Shown piece by piece: positions 35,822 to 46,534 of a stretch of 64,000 bases of DNA. Positions within the stretch are counted from its first letter, which is position 1. The number at the start of each line of letters is the position of its first letter. The DNA lies in the NCBI RefSeq assembly GCF_000155735.2, contig NC_020908.1, forward strand, positions 3,353,001 to 3,417,000, written 5' to 3'. Below the pieces are notes generated by a model. That model saw nothing but the letters and a program-made list of their open reading frames with translations. It made no database searches and had not been told where the DNA came from. Both the position numbers and the translations under genes were made by a program. Source of the stretch: Octadecabacter arcticus 238. Lineage in GTDB: Bacteria; Pseudomonadota; Alphaproteobacteria; Rhodobacterales; Rhodobacteraceae.

Positions 35822-37741
35822 TTACGCCGACGGCTCCGGTTCCATGTCCCCGTTGCCCTTGGGCTTACGTGGTTTGGTCTTCGGGATCGCCGTAACCGAA
35901 CTGCCGGACGCCGGTGGAATATCCATACCGTCATCGTCGTCATCGCGGTTCAACGTTTCGCCCGCCATCACGCGCTTGATCTCGGCACCTGTCAGCGTTT
36001 CGTATTCCAACAAACCTTGACCAAGGCGTTCAAATTCGACGTTCTTTTCCTTGAGAATTTCCATCGCTTTCTGGAAACCCGCCTCGATGAACGACTTAAC
36101 TTCTTCCTCGATCATGCCCTTGGTATCGGCCGAGACTGAAAAACCACCTGTGTTGCCGGAATAGCCTTCATGGGCCTCAGAATAGTCGATGTTGCCGACC
36201 TTGTCAGACATGCCCCAGCGCATGATCATCGCGCGCGCCAATTGGCTGGCCTGCTGGATATCGCCCGCCGGACCATTCGACACCTGATCTTCACCGTATT
36301 TGATGACCTCAGCCGCTTTGCCCGCCATCGTCATCGCCAAACGTTGGTGACATTCATCGCGGAACATATTGAGCCGGTCCATCTCAGGCAGGCTCATCAC
36401 CATACCCAACGCACCACCGCGCGGAATGATCGTGGCCTTATAAACCGGATCACATTTAGGCATCGTGATCCCAACCACCGCGTGACCCGCTTCATGGTAG
36501 GCGGTCATTTCCTTTTGCGCGTCGGTCATAATCATAGAGCGGCGTTCAGCCCCCATCATGATCTTGTCCTTGGCGGATTCGAAATCCGCCATCGCCACGA
36601 AACGCCGCCCCACACGCGCCGCAGTAAGTGCCGCTTCGTTCACGAGGTTGGCAAGGTCAGCACCCGAAAATCCAGGCGATCCACGTGCGATGATCCGCAG
36701 GTCAACGTCAGGGCCAAGCGGGGTTTTACGGGCATGCACACCAAGAATTTTTTCGCGGCCTTTGATATCTGGGTTGCCCACGGTGACCTGACGGTCAAAC
36801 CGGCCCGGACGCAGCAATGCAGGGTCGAGCACGTCTTTACGGTTGGTCGCCGCGATGATGATGACGCCCTCGTTGGCCTCAAAACCGTCCATCTCGACCA
36901 GCAGCTGGTTCAATGTCTGTTCACGTTCGTCATTACCACCGCCCATGCCAACACCACGTGCGCGACCAACGGCGTCAATCTCGTCGATAAAAATGATGCA
37001 GGGCGCGTTTTTCTTGGCTTGCTCGAACATGTCGCGCACACGGGATGCACCGACACCGACAAACATTTCAACGAAGTCAGAACCGGAAATCGTAAAGAAC
37101 GGCACACCTGCTTCGCCCGCAATCGCGCGCGCCAGCAATGTTTTACCCGTACCGGGAGGGCCAACAAGCAGCGCACCTTTGGGAATCTTACCACCAAGGC
37201 GCGAAAATTTCTGCGGGTTGCGCAGGAATTCAACAATCTCTTCTAGCTCTTCCTTGGCCTCATCAATGCCCGCCACGTCATCAAACGTCACGCGTCCGGA
37301 CTTTTCGGTCAGCATCTTAGCCTTGGATTTACCAAAGCCCATCGCCCCGCCTTTGCCGCCGCCTTGCATGCGATTCATGAAATAAATCCACACACCGATC
37401 AGCAACAAGAAGGGTAGCAGGCTGACTAGGAATGTTGTCAGACCCGATTGCGTTTGCGACTCCGCTGTCAGCGTCACACCGTTGTCGAGCAACAGGTTCG
37501 TGACCTCTGCATCGGGTGGCAAGGTGGTTGAGTTGGTCCGGTTGTCGGACCCGCGATAATACAGCTTCTCACCGTCGATGCGGGCGTCTACGACTGCGCC
37601 GGCTTCAACCGCCTGCACAAATTCCGAATAGCTTTTTTCGTTGGTTTCCGTTGCGCCCTGTCCGTTGCCAAACAAATTGAACAACGAAATAACCAGAACG
37701 AAAAGCACGACCCAGAAGGCCAAATTGCGTGCGTTGCCCAA
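35822..37741 (-). CDS. ftsH: ATP-dependent zinc metalloprotease FtsH
   Basis: Membrane-bound AAA protease that degrades misfolded membrane proteins and regulatory proteins. The 639 residues have two N-terminal membrane helices (about 8-25 and 102-121), Walker A GPPGTGKT (194-201), Walker [10 protein letters not shown], the pore-loop segment FVEMFVGVG, and the zinc motif HEAGH (416-420). The best start is a TTG at 37741, with AAGGAG seven bases upstream; no ATG fits the conserved N-terminus. It follows tilS, 85 bases apart, the usual order. A terminator follows the stop. Confidence 0.96.
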   Translation of the reverse strand: MGNARNLAFWVVLFVLVISLFNLFGNGQGATETNEKSYSEFVQAVEAGAVVDARIDGEKLYYRGSDNRTNSTTLPPDAEVTNLLLDNGVTLTAESQTQSGLTTFLVSLLPFLLLIGVWIYFMNRMQGGGKGGAMGFGKSKAKMLTEKSGRVTFDDVAGIDEAKEELEEIVEFLRNPQKFSRLGGKIPKGALLVGPPGTGKTLLARAIAGEAGVPFFTISGSDFVEMFVGVGASRVRDMFEQAKKNAPCIIFIDEIDAVGRARGVGMGGGNDEREQTLNQLLVEMDGFEANEGVIIIAATNRKDVLDPALLRPGRFDRQVTVGNPDIKGREKILGVHARKTPLGPDVDLRIIARGSPGFSGADLANLVNEAALTAARVGRRFVAMADFESAKDKIMMGAERRSMIMTDAQKEMTAYHEAGHAVVGITMPKCDPVYKATIIPRGGALGMVMSLPEMDRLNMFRDECHQRLAMTMAGKAAEVIKYGEDQVSNGPAGDIQQASQLARAMIMRWGMSDKVGNIDYSEAHEGYSGNTGGFSVSADTKGMIEEEVKSFIEAGFQKAMEILKEKNVEFERLGQGLLEYETLTGAEIKRVMAGETLNRDDDDDGMDIPPASGSSVTAIPKTKPRKPKGNGDMEPEPSA

Positions 37742-37826
37742 AGCGACACTCCTTTAGAAAAACATCTAGAACGCAAACCACAGGTTTGGTTTCCTCCCCA
37801 CTAAGATAGAGGCTTGGGGTGTGAGT

Positions 37827-39113
37827 TCAACGGCAAAGCAGGAAAGATGCGAAATCCGCGACAATGCGCGCGTCAAATCCGCTTTGGTGCCCCGCAATCG
37901 GGGCCGCGACCAACGATTCGCCCTCAAATACCGCAGGGCTCGCCATAAGGGACCTGCGCGGCAAACCCACATCGCGCCAGTTTGGCACGTCTTTGATGGC
38001 GTCACCCAAAGCGCGTACGGTTAAATCACCTTGCGTATTTGCGCCTGAAATTTCGGATAACAACCAGCGATTGTCCCACCTAAGGTCGCGATTTCGGTTG
38101 GGCCACGACGTCGGAGCGGGCGTCGCGGCCACCTCGCGCGAAATCCGCCAATGGTCGTCTTCGACGCTGACCAGACATCCGTGCAATGTGCCGCCCTGCC
38201 CGTCTTGCGCGGCCTGCCACAATGAAAGCGTCGCGTCAGACCTTGGGGGATAATCCCCACCGCCAGCTCCGCCGCACCCGACTCCGCCACCTACAAAATG
38301 CAACGCGTGGCGAAACAGGCGGATCGCCACATCACCGTGGTTGGGCCACGTCGCCGGAAACACCACGTCACCAACGGATTGCGTGATATGGCTTTGCGCG
38401 ATCATCGCCGCATAATCCGTCATTTCCCGCCGCGCCGCCTGCATGTGCGCGGCCGTCTGCACGAGGCGATCAGATGTGAGGCCAAGTTCGCCCAAAGCGT
38501 CCTGCATGCCGCGCGCTTTGACACGATCAAACCGCAAGTCATCGTTGGACGGATCATCCGACCATGTGACACCGTGTTCTGACAACCACGCCCGTAAATC
38601 CGCGCGGGTTTCTTGTAGCAGTGGTCGGCAAATCCGCAGCCCTGTCGGCGTAGCACCGACCGATTGCATTCCGGCCAATCCTGCCACACCTGACCCACGT
38701 GCCAAACGCATCAAGACCGTTTCTGCCTGATCATCATGGGTGTGGCCCGTCATGCAACACACATCTGCGGGCTGGTCAGCCGCCCACTGCGCGATTGCCG
38801 CCCAACGACCGATCCGCGCTGCTGCCTGAAGGTTGCCTTGACCGTCCCACTGCCAGTTCAAAACGCTGTGTTTTAGAGCCAAGTCTTCCGACTGCGCTGC
38901 GACCAAAGCCACCTCATCGGCAACGCCACGAAGCCCGTGATCCACCGTGATGACGTGCAAACGCGCGCGATCAATCGATCCCGCCGCAAGATGCATCAAT
39001 GCTGTAGAATCACTGCCACCGGATACCGCAAGAACGACAAGCCCCGTGTCCCATGGATCAACCAATACCCCGTTGATCTGATCCCGAAACCGATCCCTAA
39101 GCGTTAGCCGCAT
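37827..39113 (-). CDS. tilS: tRNA(Ile)-lysidine synthase TilS
   Basis: ATP-dependent enzyme that modifies the wobble C of the AUA-reading tRNA-Ile to lysidine; normally essential. It has 428 residues, with the PP-loop SGGSDS at residues 31-36 and the TGHTHDDQAET segment near residue 120, both diagnostic. The start overlaps the end of cpoB by about ten bases, so it is coupled to the Tol-Pal genes. Confidence 0.94.
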   Translation of the reverse strand: MRLTLRDRFRDQINGVLVDPWDTGLVVLAVSGGSDSTALMHLAAGSIDRARLHVITVDHGLRGVADEVALVAAQSEDLALKHSVLNWQWDGQGNLQAAARIGRWAAIAQWAADQPADVCCMTGHTHDDQAETVLMRLARGSGVAGLAGMQSVGATPTGLRICRPLLQETRADLRAWLSEHGVTWSDDPSNDDLRFDRVKARGMQDALGELGLTSDRLVQTAAHMQAARREMTDYAAMIAQSHITQSVGDVVFPATWPNHGDVAIRLFRHALHFVGGGVGCGGAGGGDYPPRSDATLSLWQAAQDGQGGTLHGCLVSVEDDHWRISREVAATPAPTSWPNRNRDLRWDNRWLLSEISGANTQGDLTVRALGDAIKDVPNWRDVGLPRRSLMASPAVFEGESLVAAPIAGHQSGFDARIVADFASFLLCR

Positions 39114-39919
39114 CCCAAGCTTGCCATCGCTTGGCGTGCCTCACCCACTTTGGGTGCGCCAGGAAACCGTGTGCCGACTTCGCCCAATGTGACGCAGGCG
39201 TCCTGTTGTTGGCCTAAGGCAGCAAGGGATTGACCAAGTTTGGTCAGGGCAGCTGGGGCCAGTGGGCCCTCAGGATTACCGGAAAATGCGGCCAAATAGG
39301 CGCGCGCAGCATTCGTTGTCTCACCCATTTGCTCATAGGCTTGGCCCCGCAACAGATGTGCGTCGGCGGCTACTGGGCTACCCGGATAGGTCTCATTGAA
39401 GGTCGCAAGGAGGTCAACGGCGCCGCGAAAGTTGCCGGAGGCGAGCGCCTCCTGCGCCCGCGTAAAGTCTTCTTGTTCTCCAATCGCCAGCGACGGCCCG
39501 CCCGCCAAGGGCGTTTCAAGTGCGGGACCCGTGGGTTCTAGGTCAACACCACCAAGGCTCGGCGTGTCGCCAAGGGAGCCAATGTCACAGCCCGCCTCAA
39601 GTTCGCACAACCGAAATTCCAGATCGCCAATACGGTTGGTCCCATCACGGGTGATGCGGGTGATGCGAAATTCCAGATCTTCGGTTTTTGATGTCAGGCG
39701 GGTGAGTTCGGCTTCGATTGTATTTAGGCGATCCAGCGGCGTGGCCCCTGCGATCCCCTGCCCGGACTGTCCAGATGTAACCAATTCGCTGCGCAACGCA
39801 TTCAGGTCACCATACAAGACGGACAGTTGGGTGCGGATATCTGCCAGTGTCTGATCCTGTGCAAAAGCCGCCCCGGGTGGGGCGGCCATTACGACAATAA
39901 GGGCTAGTGTTCTTAACAT
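39104..39919 (-). CDS. cpoB: Cell division coordinator CpoB (YbgF)
   Basis: Periplasmic protein that links peptidoglycan synthesis by PBP1B with Tol-Pal constriction in model bacteria. I start it at ATG 39919 because a clear signal peptide follows (MLRTLALIVVMAAPPGAAFA). The 271-residue product has an N-terminal coiled-coil region (about residues 25-105) and C-terminal TPR repeats (DFTRAQEALASGNFRGA, DAHLLRGQAYEQMGET). It is next to pal, as usual. Confidence 0.9.
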   Translation of the reverse strand: MLRTLALIVVMAAPPGAAFAQDQTLADIRTQLSVLYGDLNALRSELVTSGQSGQGIAGATPLDRLNTIEAELTRLTSKTEDLEFRITRITRDGTNRIGDLEFRLCELEAGCDIGSLGDTPSLGGVDLEPTGPALETPLAGGPSLAIGEQEDFTRAQEALASGNFRGAVDLLATFNETYPGSPVAADAHLLRGQAYEQMGETTNAARAYLAAFSGNPEGPLAPAALTKLGQSLAALGQQQDACVTLGEVGTRFPGAPKVGEARQAMASLGCG

Positions 39920-39955
39920 ATCGTTCCCCCGAACGTGGCACATCGACGGATCGAA

Positions 39956-40483
39956 TTAGCTATTTTGGCCGATGGAGATGATCGTCACTGCGCGGCGGTT
40001 CTGCGCATAACATGATTCTTCGGAACAGACCGCAAGGGGGCGTTCCTTGCCGTAAGACACCGTGCGAATACGGCTTGATGCCAATCCCCTGGAAATCAGA
40101 TATTCGCGCACCGCATTGGCGCGACGTGCACCCAGTGCGAGGTTATATTCGCGCGTCCCTTGTTCATCGGCATGGCCTTCGATCACGGCCAGATAGTCGG
40201 AATTCGTAGACAACCAACCTGCTTGACCATCCAAGGTATTGCGGCCCACGGCTGTCAGCGTCGATGTGTCGACTTCAAACAGCACGCGATCGCCAATGGT
40301 CTGGCTGAAAAACTGCGGGCTGGACGGGTTGTTGACCCCATCAAGCGCAGATTGGTTGATATCGTTGGCCCCGTTTGCGCCATTAAGATCAACGGCATCA
40401 GAATTGTTGAATCTGTCGGCGTTGGTACAGGCACTTAAAGTGAGAATGCCGATCAGCAAGGCGAATTTAATAAAGTGTTTCAT
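39956..40483 (-). CDS. pal: Peptidoglycan-associated lipoprotein Pal
   Basis: Outer-membrane lipoprotein of the Tol-Pal system, 175 residues. The N-terminus has a lipobox (LTLSAC, Cys19), followed by a linker and an OmpA-like peptidoglycan-binding domain (EGHADEQGTREYNLALGARRA at about residues 110-130). It lies between tolB and cpoB in the standard order. Confidence 0.96.
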   Translation of the reverse strand: MKHFIKFALLIGILTLSACTNADRFNNSDAVDLNGANGANDINQSALDGVNNPSSPQFFSQTIGDRVLFEVDTSTLTAVGRNTLDGQAGWLSTNSDYLAVIEGHADEQGTREYNLALGARRANAVREYLISRGLASSRIRTVSYGKERPLAVCSEESCYAQNRRAVTIISIGQNS

Positions 40484-40575
40484 GGGTATGTCCCGTTATT
40501 CTTATGTGTGCTCGTTGATGCAGCTTAGCACGCCCGAATGAAATTGAGAATCGCGAATCCGTGATTGCCGATGTG

Positions 40576-41898
40576 TCATCTTTGCAACACCCCCCATGAC
40601 GGGTCGGACCCGCCTTGCGGTGTGGTCACGCGGCGCAGGTTGCGACCCGTTATGTCCACTGAATACAATCCCGTAGTGCCGTCCGACCCTTGGGTTTCGC
40701 GTGCAAACATGATCACCCGCCCATTGGGGGCCCACGTCGGGCCTTCATCCAAAAATGACGACGTCAGCAGGCGTTCTTCGGTGCCGTCGGTGCGCATCAC
40801 ACCAATGTGGAACCGCCCTGATTCCTGCTTGGTAAACGCGATCAAATCACCGCGCGGCGACCACACGGGCGTCCCATATCGACCATTTTCAAAGGAAATG
40901 CGCTGCGGCTCGCCGCCATTTGCGGACATGACATAAAGTTGCTGGGTGCCAGAGCGGTCAGATTCGAACACGATCTGGGATCCATCAGGGCTAAAGCTCG
41001 GTGAGGTTTCAATCGCGGGCGTGTTGGTCAGACGCGTGTTCTGACCTGTCGCCAAGTCCGTGCGGTAGATGTCAGTATTGCCGCCATTAGCCAGTGAATA
41101 AATCACCTGCCGCCCATCACGGCTAAAGCGCGGACTGAATGCCATTTCGCCAGCCGCGGTCGTCATTTGCTGGCGCACGACAGTGGCGACATCCAAAATA
41201 TTGATACGCGGAAATCCGCTTTCATAGCTCGTGTAAAGGATCCGATCCCCACTTGGCGAAAACCGCGGCGCCAGAACAATCGCACTGCTGTCGGTCAGGT
41301 ATTGAACATTCGCGCCGTCATAATCCATGATCGCCAGACGCTTCGCGCGGTCGTCCTTGGGGCCGGTTTCCGCGACATAAACAACGCGGCTGTCGAAATA
41401 TCCGGCTTCGCCTGTGATCCGGCTGTAAACGGCGTCGGACACCTTATGGGCCATGCGACGCCAGCCATCGGTTGTACCCGCAAATTGTAGCCCCTCACCC
41501 ATTTCGCCGCCGCTGAACACGTCATACAGGCGGAATTTGACCGTCACCTGATTGCCGTTCACCGCCACCGCACCCGTCACCAAGGCTTGCGCATTGATGG
41601 CGCGCCAGTCAGGAAATGCAATCGCGCTGCCAAAACTGGCAGGGGTCGAAATAAACGCGGACGCGGGGATTTGACGGAACAGGCCCGTGCCATTCAAATC
41701 CTCAGTAATGACACGGCTGATGTCTGCGGCCATGCCCTCAGAGCCGGCAACTTCCGATTGGAACGTCGGCAATGCAAACGGCAAGGCCTCAATCACGCCG
41801 TCGCGCAGGGTCAACCGCAATGGTTCCTGCGCCGATGCGGGCGTTATGGATACAAAGGCGAGCATAATCGCCGCAAAAAGGGTCAAAAAATTGGTCAT
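40576..41898 (-). CDS. tolB: Tol-Pal system protein TolB
   Basis: Periplasmic beta-propeller protein that binds Pal and the TolA C-terminus. I take ATG 41898, which is followed by a clean signal peptide ending ASA-QE; an in-frame ATG at 41916 adds six residues. The 440 residues have an N-terminal alpha/beta domain and repeated propeller blades (for example [23 protein letters not shown] and [19 protein letters not shown]). It follows tolA on the same strand. Confidence 0.96.
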   Translation of the reverse strand: MTNFLTLFAAIMLAFVSITPASAQEPLRLTLRDGVIEALPFALPTFQSEVAGSEGMAADISRVITEDLNGTGLFRQIPASAFISTPASFGSAIAFPDWRAINAQALVTGAVAVNGNQVTVKFRLYDVFSGGEMGEGLQFAGTTDGWRRMAHKVSDAVYSRITGEAGYFDSRVVYVAETGPKDDRAKRLAIMDYDGANVQYLTDSSAIVLAPRFSPSGDRILYTSYESGFPRINILDVATVVRQQMTTAAGEMAFSPRFSRDGRQVIYSLANGGNTDIYRTDLATGQNTRLTNTPAIETSPSFSPDGSQIVFESDRSGTQQLYVMSANGGEPQRISFENGRYGTPVWSPRGDLIAFTKQESGRFHIGVMRTDGTEERLLTSSFLDEGPTWAPNGRVIMFARETQGSDGTTGLYSVDITGRNLRRVTTPQGGSDPSWGVLQR

Positions 41899-41995
41899 CA
41901 TGTCGCCTATACTCACTGGATTGCCCGTAACTTCAACGGGGAGTTTTTCGGTGCGCGGATCACTGCGAAAAATCGGGATTGGGATCTGGCATATT

Positions 41996-43117
41996 TCATC
42001 GTTGGCGCATCGCTGTTGGATCGACCGTCAAAATGACCCGCTGCCACTGCGCATACTGATCACGCGGCAAATCATACCCAGTGTCACCGGAACACCGCAG
42101 CAAAGCACGCCGCGCCGTTTGTAGGGCAGCATCAGCGTCCGCCGCATTGCCACCAGAGAAATTATCAAGTCGCACGGATGCGGCAACGGGGCGTCCATCG
42201 GGTGTCATGTCAAAAACCATATCAATAATCGTGTTCTGTGCACCTGTGGACAATGTGCCAGTGTTCCAACAGTTTCCGATCTGGCGCAAAAATCCCGTTT
42301 TGTCGCCTTCCGACAACTGCCCCCCAGACAATCCAGGCGTCGGTGTGGGTGTCGACGTAGGTGTCGGCGTTTCCACGGCGCCAGCCGCAGCCAAAGCGGC
42401 CGCAACGGGATCAACAGCATCCTCAGTGGGTGTTTCTAAAACAGGCGCCGCCGCCCGCTGCGGCCGCGTTTGTGGCCGCGATGAAATCTCGGGCGCAAAA
42501 CTTGGCTCTTCGGCTTCAGTCACAATCTGATCTGCAGCAGCCTCGGGTGCCGTGGTTTCCTCAGCTGGTTCAACAACGTCTTCTACCGGCGCGTCCACCT
42601 GTTCGGTCGCGGCCTGCGTCACTTCTGGTGCGACGGTGGCATCGGGTTCCGGCGGGGCGACGATTTCGGGTGCGACGCGCGGTGTAGCGCGCGGAACGGG
42701 GCGCTGGCTGGTGCCAAGCTCGGCGGACGGCGCGGGTGCGATGATCTGCGGCATGTCTGGAATGTCGGGTGCCACGTCTGTCACAACCGTTTCTGGCGCA
42801 ACCAGTTCAGGCGCTTGGGGCGGTGTTTCGGCGGCTGGCGAAGCCACGGGTGTCGGAACCTCTGCCACCTCTGGCGGGGTCTCCTCCACGGGTGCGGGCG
42901 GCGTTGCATCCACCACGGGCTGTTCGATCGCTGCCGGTTCGCTGGGCGGTAAATCCGGCTGCACGCCTTGGGTCATCGCCGCAAAGTCAGCGCCGGACAC
43001 GACCGACACATCCATCACCTCGAATGGGGGCGGATCAGACGACAGGCCCCAGCCCACGACCATCCACACGATGAAAACCGCGTGTCCCGTGCCTGAAAGA
43101 GTGGTTCCGATGCTCAT
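41996..43117 (-). CDS. tolA: Tol-Pal system protein TolA
   Basis: Inner-membrane protein spanning the periplasm to connect TolQR with TolB-Pal. The 373 residues have one N-terminal helix ([13 protein letters not shown]), a long Pro/Glu/Ala/Val-rich linker (about residues 45-265, low complexity, with a [11 protein letters not shown] run), and a small C-terminal TonB-like domain ([17 protein letters not shown]...). The linker is Pro-rich, unlike the helical Ala/Lys-rich linker of E. coli TolA, as is common in this group. It sits between tolR and tolB. Confidence 0.92.
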   Translation of the reverse strand: MSIGTTLSGTGHAVFIVWMVVGWGLSSDPPPFEVMDVSVVSGADFAAMTQGVQPDLPPSEPAAIEQPVVDATPPAPVEETPPEVAEVPTPVASPAAETPPQAPELVAPETVVTDVAPDIPDMPQIIAPAPSAELGTSQRPVPRATPRVAPEIVAPPEPDATVAPEVTQAATEQVDAPVEDVVEPAEETTAPEAAADQIVTEAEEPSFAPEISSRPQTRPQRAAAPVLETPTEDAVDPVAAALAAAGAVETPTPTSTPTPTPGLSGGQLSEGDKTGFLRQIGNCWNTGTLSTGAQNTIIDMVFDMTPDGRPVAASVRLDNFSGGNAADADAALQTARRALLRCSGDTGYDLPRDQYAQWQRVILTVDPTAMRQR

Positions 43118-43134
43118 TTAGGGCTCATCTGCGT

Positions 43135-43611
43135 TTACCCGTCTTGCCCATCCAAAGTGGGGCCACCAATGTCTGTCACCAGACCGATATTGTTGAACCC
43201 AGCCGCGTTCAGCGCCCCCATGATCTGTGCGACGTCATCCCACGCATTGGCCCCGTCCGCGCGCAAGTATATCCGGTCGCCGTCACGTTCCACCGCGATG
43301 CCTTGCAGACGCGCGATCAGGTCCGCGCGCGCCACGACGGTCGCTTGGATCATAACTTCGCCCTCTGCGGTCAGTGTGACTGTCAGCGGCTCTTCATCAT
43401 CGCTTGGCAGTGCATTGGCCGCCGTTTCCGGCAATTGCACCGGAACGCCGACCGTCAACAGCGGTGCGGCAACCATAAAAATGATCAACAGCACCAACAT
43501 CACATCCACAAACGGCGTGACGTTGATCTCACTCATCGGCATGGACCTACGCCCACGGCGACGCGCACGTCTACCGCCACCCTCGTCATGTTTGATCAAC
43601 CCCGCGCCCAC
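43135..43611 (-). CDS. tolR: Tol-Pal system protein TolR
   Basis: ExbD-family protein forming the proton channel with TolQ. It has 158 residues with a basic N-terminus (GRRARRRGRRS), a single helix containing the channel aspartate in INVTPFVDVMLVLLIIFMV (about residues 29-47), and a periplasmic domain. The start is three bases after the tolQ stop. Standard order. Confidence 0.95.
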   Translation of the reverse strand: MGAGLIKHDEGGGRRARRRGRRSMPMSEINVTPFVDVMLVLLIIFMVAAPLLTVGVPVQLPETAANALPSDDEEPLTVTLTAEGEVMIQATVVARADLIARLQGIAVERDGDRIYLRADGANAWDDVAQIMGALNAAGFNNIGLVTDIGGPTLDGQDG

Positions 43612-43614
43612 GGC

Positions 43615-44289
43615 TCAGGAATCCAACTGTCGGCTAAGAATGGTCGCAAATTCGTCGGCAAAGGCTTCGTAGCCGCTGACGACACGGTCTGCATCCGCGC
43701 TAAATTTGTTGTAATAGATCACGGCGGGAATAGCCGCCATCAGACCCAAACCCGTCGCCAAAAGTGCCTCGGCAATACCTGGGGCCACGACGGCCAGGTT
43801 GGTGTTCTGCTGCTCGGCAATCTCGATAAATGCGTTCATGATGCCCATCACAGTGCCCAAAAGCCCAATGAACGGCGCAGATGACCCAACCGTCGCCAGC
43901 ACGGTCAATCCGCGCTGCAACCGTTCGGTTTCTTTGGCAATCGCCACGTCCATGGACCGATCAATCCGCGCTGTGGCCCCTGCAATCAATCCGCCGTCTT
44001 GTCGGTGCGACCTGCGCCACTCCAACATCCCAGCGGCGAATATCTTCTCGGACGGGCCCTTTGGCGTGGCACCGATGCGGTCGAAAAGTTCATCCAACGG
44101 ATTACCAGACCAGAACGCCTCATCAAATACGCGGGCCTCGGCGCGGGCTTTGCGGTATTGAACCCACTTGTCCACGATCACGGCCCAGCACCACACGGAT
44201 GCGATGATCAACAAAATCATAACGAATTGAACGGGGATGGTTGCGTGGGCAAACATGCCCCACATGGTGAAATCTGTAGCTGCTTCCAT
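43615..44289 (-). CDS. tolQ: Tol-Pal system protein TolQ
   Basis: MotA/TolQ/ExbB-family proton channel subunit. 224 residues, three membrane helices (about 15-37, 135-158, 170-190), with the conserved GTVMGIMNAFIEIA and APGIAEALLATGLGLMAAIPAVIYYNKF segments. First of the tolQRAB-pal set, about 110 bases downstream of ybgC. Confidence 0.95.
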   Translation of the reverse strand: MEAATDFTMWGMFAHATIPVQFVMILLIIASVWCWAVIVDKWVQYRKARAEARVFDEAFWSGNPLDELFDRIGATPKGPSEKIFAAGMLEWRRSHRQDGGLIAGATARIDRSMDVAIAKETERLQRGLTVLATVGSSAPFIGLLGTVMGIMNAFIEIAEQQNTNLAVVAPGIAEALLATGLGLMAAIPAVIYYNKFSADADRVVSGYEAFADEFATILSRQLDS

Positions 44290-44403
44290 AACGCCTGCTC
44301 TGCTCTAACGGACCGATTTTGGCCTCTCGTTGCCACCATATGTAGCCCAGTTTGCAACCGATTACCAACAAAACGCGCGTAAACTGGCGATTTCGCGCAG
44401 TTT

Positions 44404-44793
44404 TCAGTTCAGATTTCGGCGAAAAGCCGCCGGAAGACGCGTTGGCGCGCCTGCCTCATTAATCGCAACAACCGTGACAAGTGCGCTGAACAACACCTCA
44501 CCGCCGCGCTCAACCGTTTGGCGCACGATCCATCGCGCTCCGGTGACGGCCTCAACAGCTGTTTTCACAACCAATTCATCATCAAAGTGCGCGGGCGAGT
44601 AATAGTCCGCCTCGATATGGCGCACGGCAAACACCACACCCTCATCCCGTTTCAGCGCGACCTGATCTATGCCCATGTCACGCACCCATTCACTGCGGCC
44701 GCGTTCGATGAACTTCAGGTAATTGGCGTAATAGACGATACCGCCAAAATCTGTGTCCTCATAATACACACGCAAGGGGAACCGATGGGTCAT
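44404..44793 (-). CDS. ybgC: Acyl-CoA thioesterase YbgC
   Basis: Hot-dog fold thioesterase associated with Tol-Pal operons, 129 residues. The active-site aspartate is in YYEDTDFGGIVYYANYLKF near residue 15. The ATG overlaps the TGA of the upstream gene (ATGA). Physiological acyl-CoA substrate unknown here. Confidence 0.93.
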   Translation of the reverse strand: MTHRFPLRVYYEDTDFGGIVYYANYLKFIERGRSEWVRDMGIDQVALKRDEGVVFAVRHIEADYYSPAHFDDELVVKTAVEAVTGARWIVRQTVERGGEVLFSALVTVVAINEAGAPTRLPAAFRRNLN

Positions 44794-45416
44794 TGCAAAA
44801 CCTCAATCCGCGCGGCCAATCGCAACGCGTGACTTGGGTCGTGTGCAACAGCTGGCATCACCTTATCATAAACCGCACGGATCACGCCCGCGATATCCGG
44901 GCGCAGCACTGCATTGCCGCCCACCATCGCCAACGGCGACGCATCCCTGAACGCAAAATCCGACCACAGCACAATTGATTGCACGGCTTGCGACAACGCC
45001 AGCGTGTCGGCGGGGACCTCGCTGAGCTGGTCGTCCATGCGCAGGAATATGAAACAGGCCTGAATAGCACCTTGGTCATCAAACCGGAAAATCCGGTATT
45101 GGTTCGCGTCCGCCTGGTTCAACCGTACGACCAAGTCCGCCAATTCCGGCACCAATCGATCCAGATCAGGCACGGCCGATAAATCATCCCACTCACGGCA
45201 GAACAACATCATCACATTGGCACCCAACTCCGGGTCAGTCTCGGCCATTGTGTGACCTGCCAAAACGCACACCGCCTCAAACGCGCCCTTCAACAGGCTG
45301 ATCGTCTCGTCCTCAACCCCGAAGATCACTGGCACAATCGGGCGCCCCCAACGAGCACACAGATACGCGCCGTCAGCACGGGTGAACAAAGGCTCTATTT
45401 CAGAATTATCCATCAT
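44790..45416 (-). CDS. Conserved protein of unknown function between ruvB and ybgC
   Basis: 208 residues, no signal peptide or membrane segment, acidic. Recognisable stretches are YLCARWGRPIVPVIFGVEDE near the N-terminus and FREWDD-like CREWDDL. Genes of this type sit in the same place in many Rhodobacteraceae, but I know no function. Translationally coupled to ybgC by a four-base overlap, and 80 bases downstream of ruvB. Confidence 0.75.
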   Translation of the reverse strand: MMDNSEIEPLFTRADGAYLCARWGRPIVPVIFGVEDETISLLKGAFEAVCVLAGHTMAETDPELGANVMMLFCREWDDLSAVPDLDRLVPELADLVVRLNQADANQYRIFRFDDQGAIQACFIFLRMDDQLSEVPADTLALSQAVQSIVLWSDFAFRDASPLAMVGGNAVLRPDIAGVIRAVYDKVMPAVAHDPSHALRLAARIEVLQ

Positions 45417-45496
45417 AGCACTCTAGATAAGGGATTTGCGGCCAAGCGAAAGGTTCCCCCTTCATCTTGGCCAAAAAAACTCGCCCCGCAGGGCTC

Positions 45497-46531
45497 TTAG
45501 CAGCCAAACAAATCGCTTGGCGGTTTTGGGGCCGCCATGCCCAAATGCGTCCACGCCTTTTGCGCCAGCATGCGACCACGCGGGGTGCGTTGGATCAGGC
45601 CCTGTTGCAGCAAATACGGCTCAATAACTTCTTCCAGCGCATCGCGGGACTCCGACAACGCCGCTGACATGGTCTCGATCCCAACAGGCCCACCCTGATA
45701 ATTCTCCGCAATCAACCTGAGGTATCGCCGATCCGCAGAGTCCAGTCCAAGATGATCCACCCCGAGCCGTGTCAGCGCACTATCGGCGATGGCGTGGGTC
45801 ACAGTCCCGTCGCCTTCAACAATCGCAAAATCCACCACACGGCGAAGCAATCGCCCTGCAATACGTGGCGTGCCACGGGCCCGTTTGGCAATCTCTTGTG
45901 CGCCGTCCGGTGTGGCAGGCGCGCCCATCAAACGCGCCCCTCGCGTGACGATCTTGTGCAGTTCTTCAATGGTGTAGAATTCCAGCCGCGTCGGGATGCC
46001 AAACCGATCCCGCAGTGGCGTCGTCAGCAAGCCCATCCGCGTCGTCGCACCAATCAGCGTGAAAGGCTGCAATTCGATCCGCACCGTGCGCGCCGCTGGC
46101 CCCTCGCCAATCACCAAATCCAGCTCGAAATCCTCCAAGGCAGGATATAAAACCTCCTCCACCGCCGGATTAAGCCGATGAATTTCGTCGATGAACAACA
46201 CGTCACGCGCTTCGAGATTGGTCAGAATCGCTGCAAGGTCCCCCGCCTTGGCGAGAACAGGCCCAGACGTCATGCGAAACCCGACACCCAGTTCACGTGC
46301 CATAATCTGCGCCAGTGTCGTTTTGCCAAGTCCCGGTGGCCCATGAAACAACGTGTGATCCATCGCCTCGCCGCGCATTTTGGCACTTTCAATGAACACC
46401 GCCAAATTGGACCGCGCTTCTGCTTGCCCGACGAACTCGGACAACATCTGCGGCCGCAACGCGCGATCGTTTTCACGCGGAATGTCCTCAGACTGACGTT
46501 CAGGCTCCAGCGATGGGTCAGGTTCGGTCAT
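45497..46531 (-). CDS. ruvB: Holliday junction branch migration ATPase RuvB
   Basis: Hexameric AAA+ motor that drives branch migration with RuvA. It has 344 residues, Walker A GPPGLGKT at 64-71, Walker [19 protein letters not shown] sensor region, and the C-terminal winged helix ([21 protein letters not shown]). Three bases separate it from ruvA. Confidence 0.97.
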   Translation of the reverse strand: MTEPDPSLEPERQSEDIPRENDRALRPQMLSEFVGQAEARSNLAVFIESAKMRGEAMDHTLFHGPPGLGKTTLAQIMARELGVGFRMTSGPVLAKAGDLAAILTNLEARDVLFIDEIHRLNPAVEEVLYPALEDFELDLVIGEGPAARTVRIELQPFTLIGATTRMGLLTTPLRDRFGIPTRLEFYTIEELHKIVTRGARLMGAPATPDGAQEIAKRARGTPRIAGRLLRRVVDFAIVEGDGTVTHAIADSALTRLGVDHLGLDSADRRYLRLIAENYQGGPVGIETMSAALSESRDALEEVIEPYLLQQGLIQRTPRGRMLAQKAWTHLGMAAPKPPSDLFGC

Positions 46532-46534
46532 CGC

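Noticed and set aside
42320..42380. The [17 protein letters not shown] stretch of tolA as a tandem repeat of interest
   Set aside because: Short low-complexity linker sequence, common in TolA proteins of this group.
42552..43121. A Ser/Gly/Thr-rich frame on the plus strand opposite tolA
   Set aside because: Its composition is simply the complement of the Pro/Glu/Ala-rich TolA linker.
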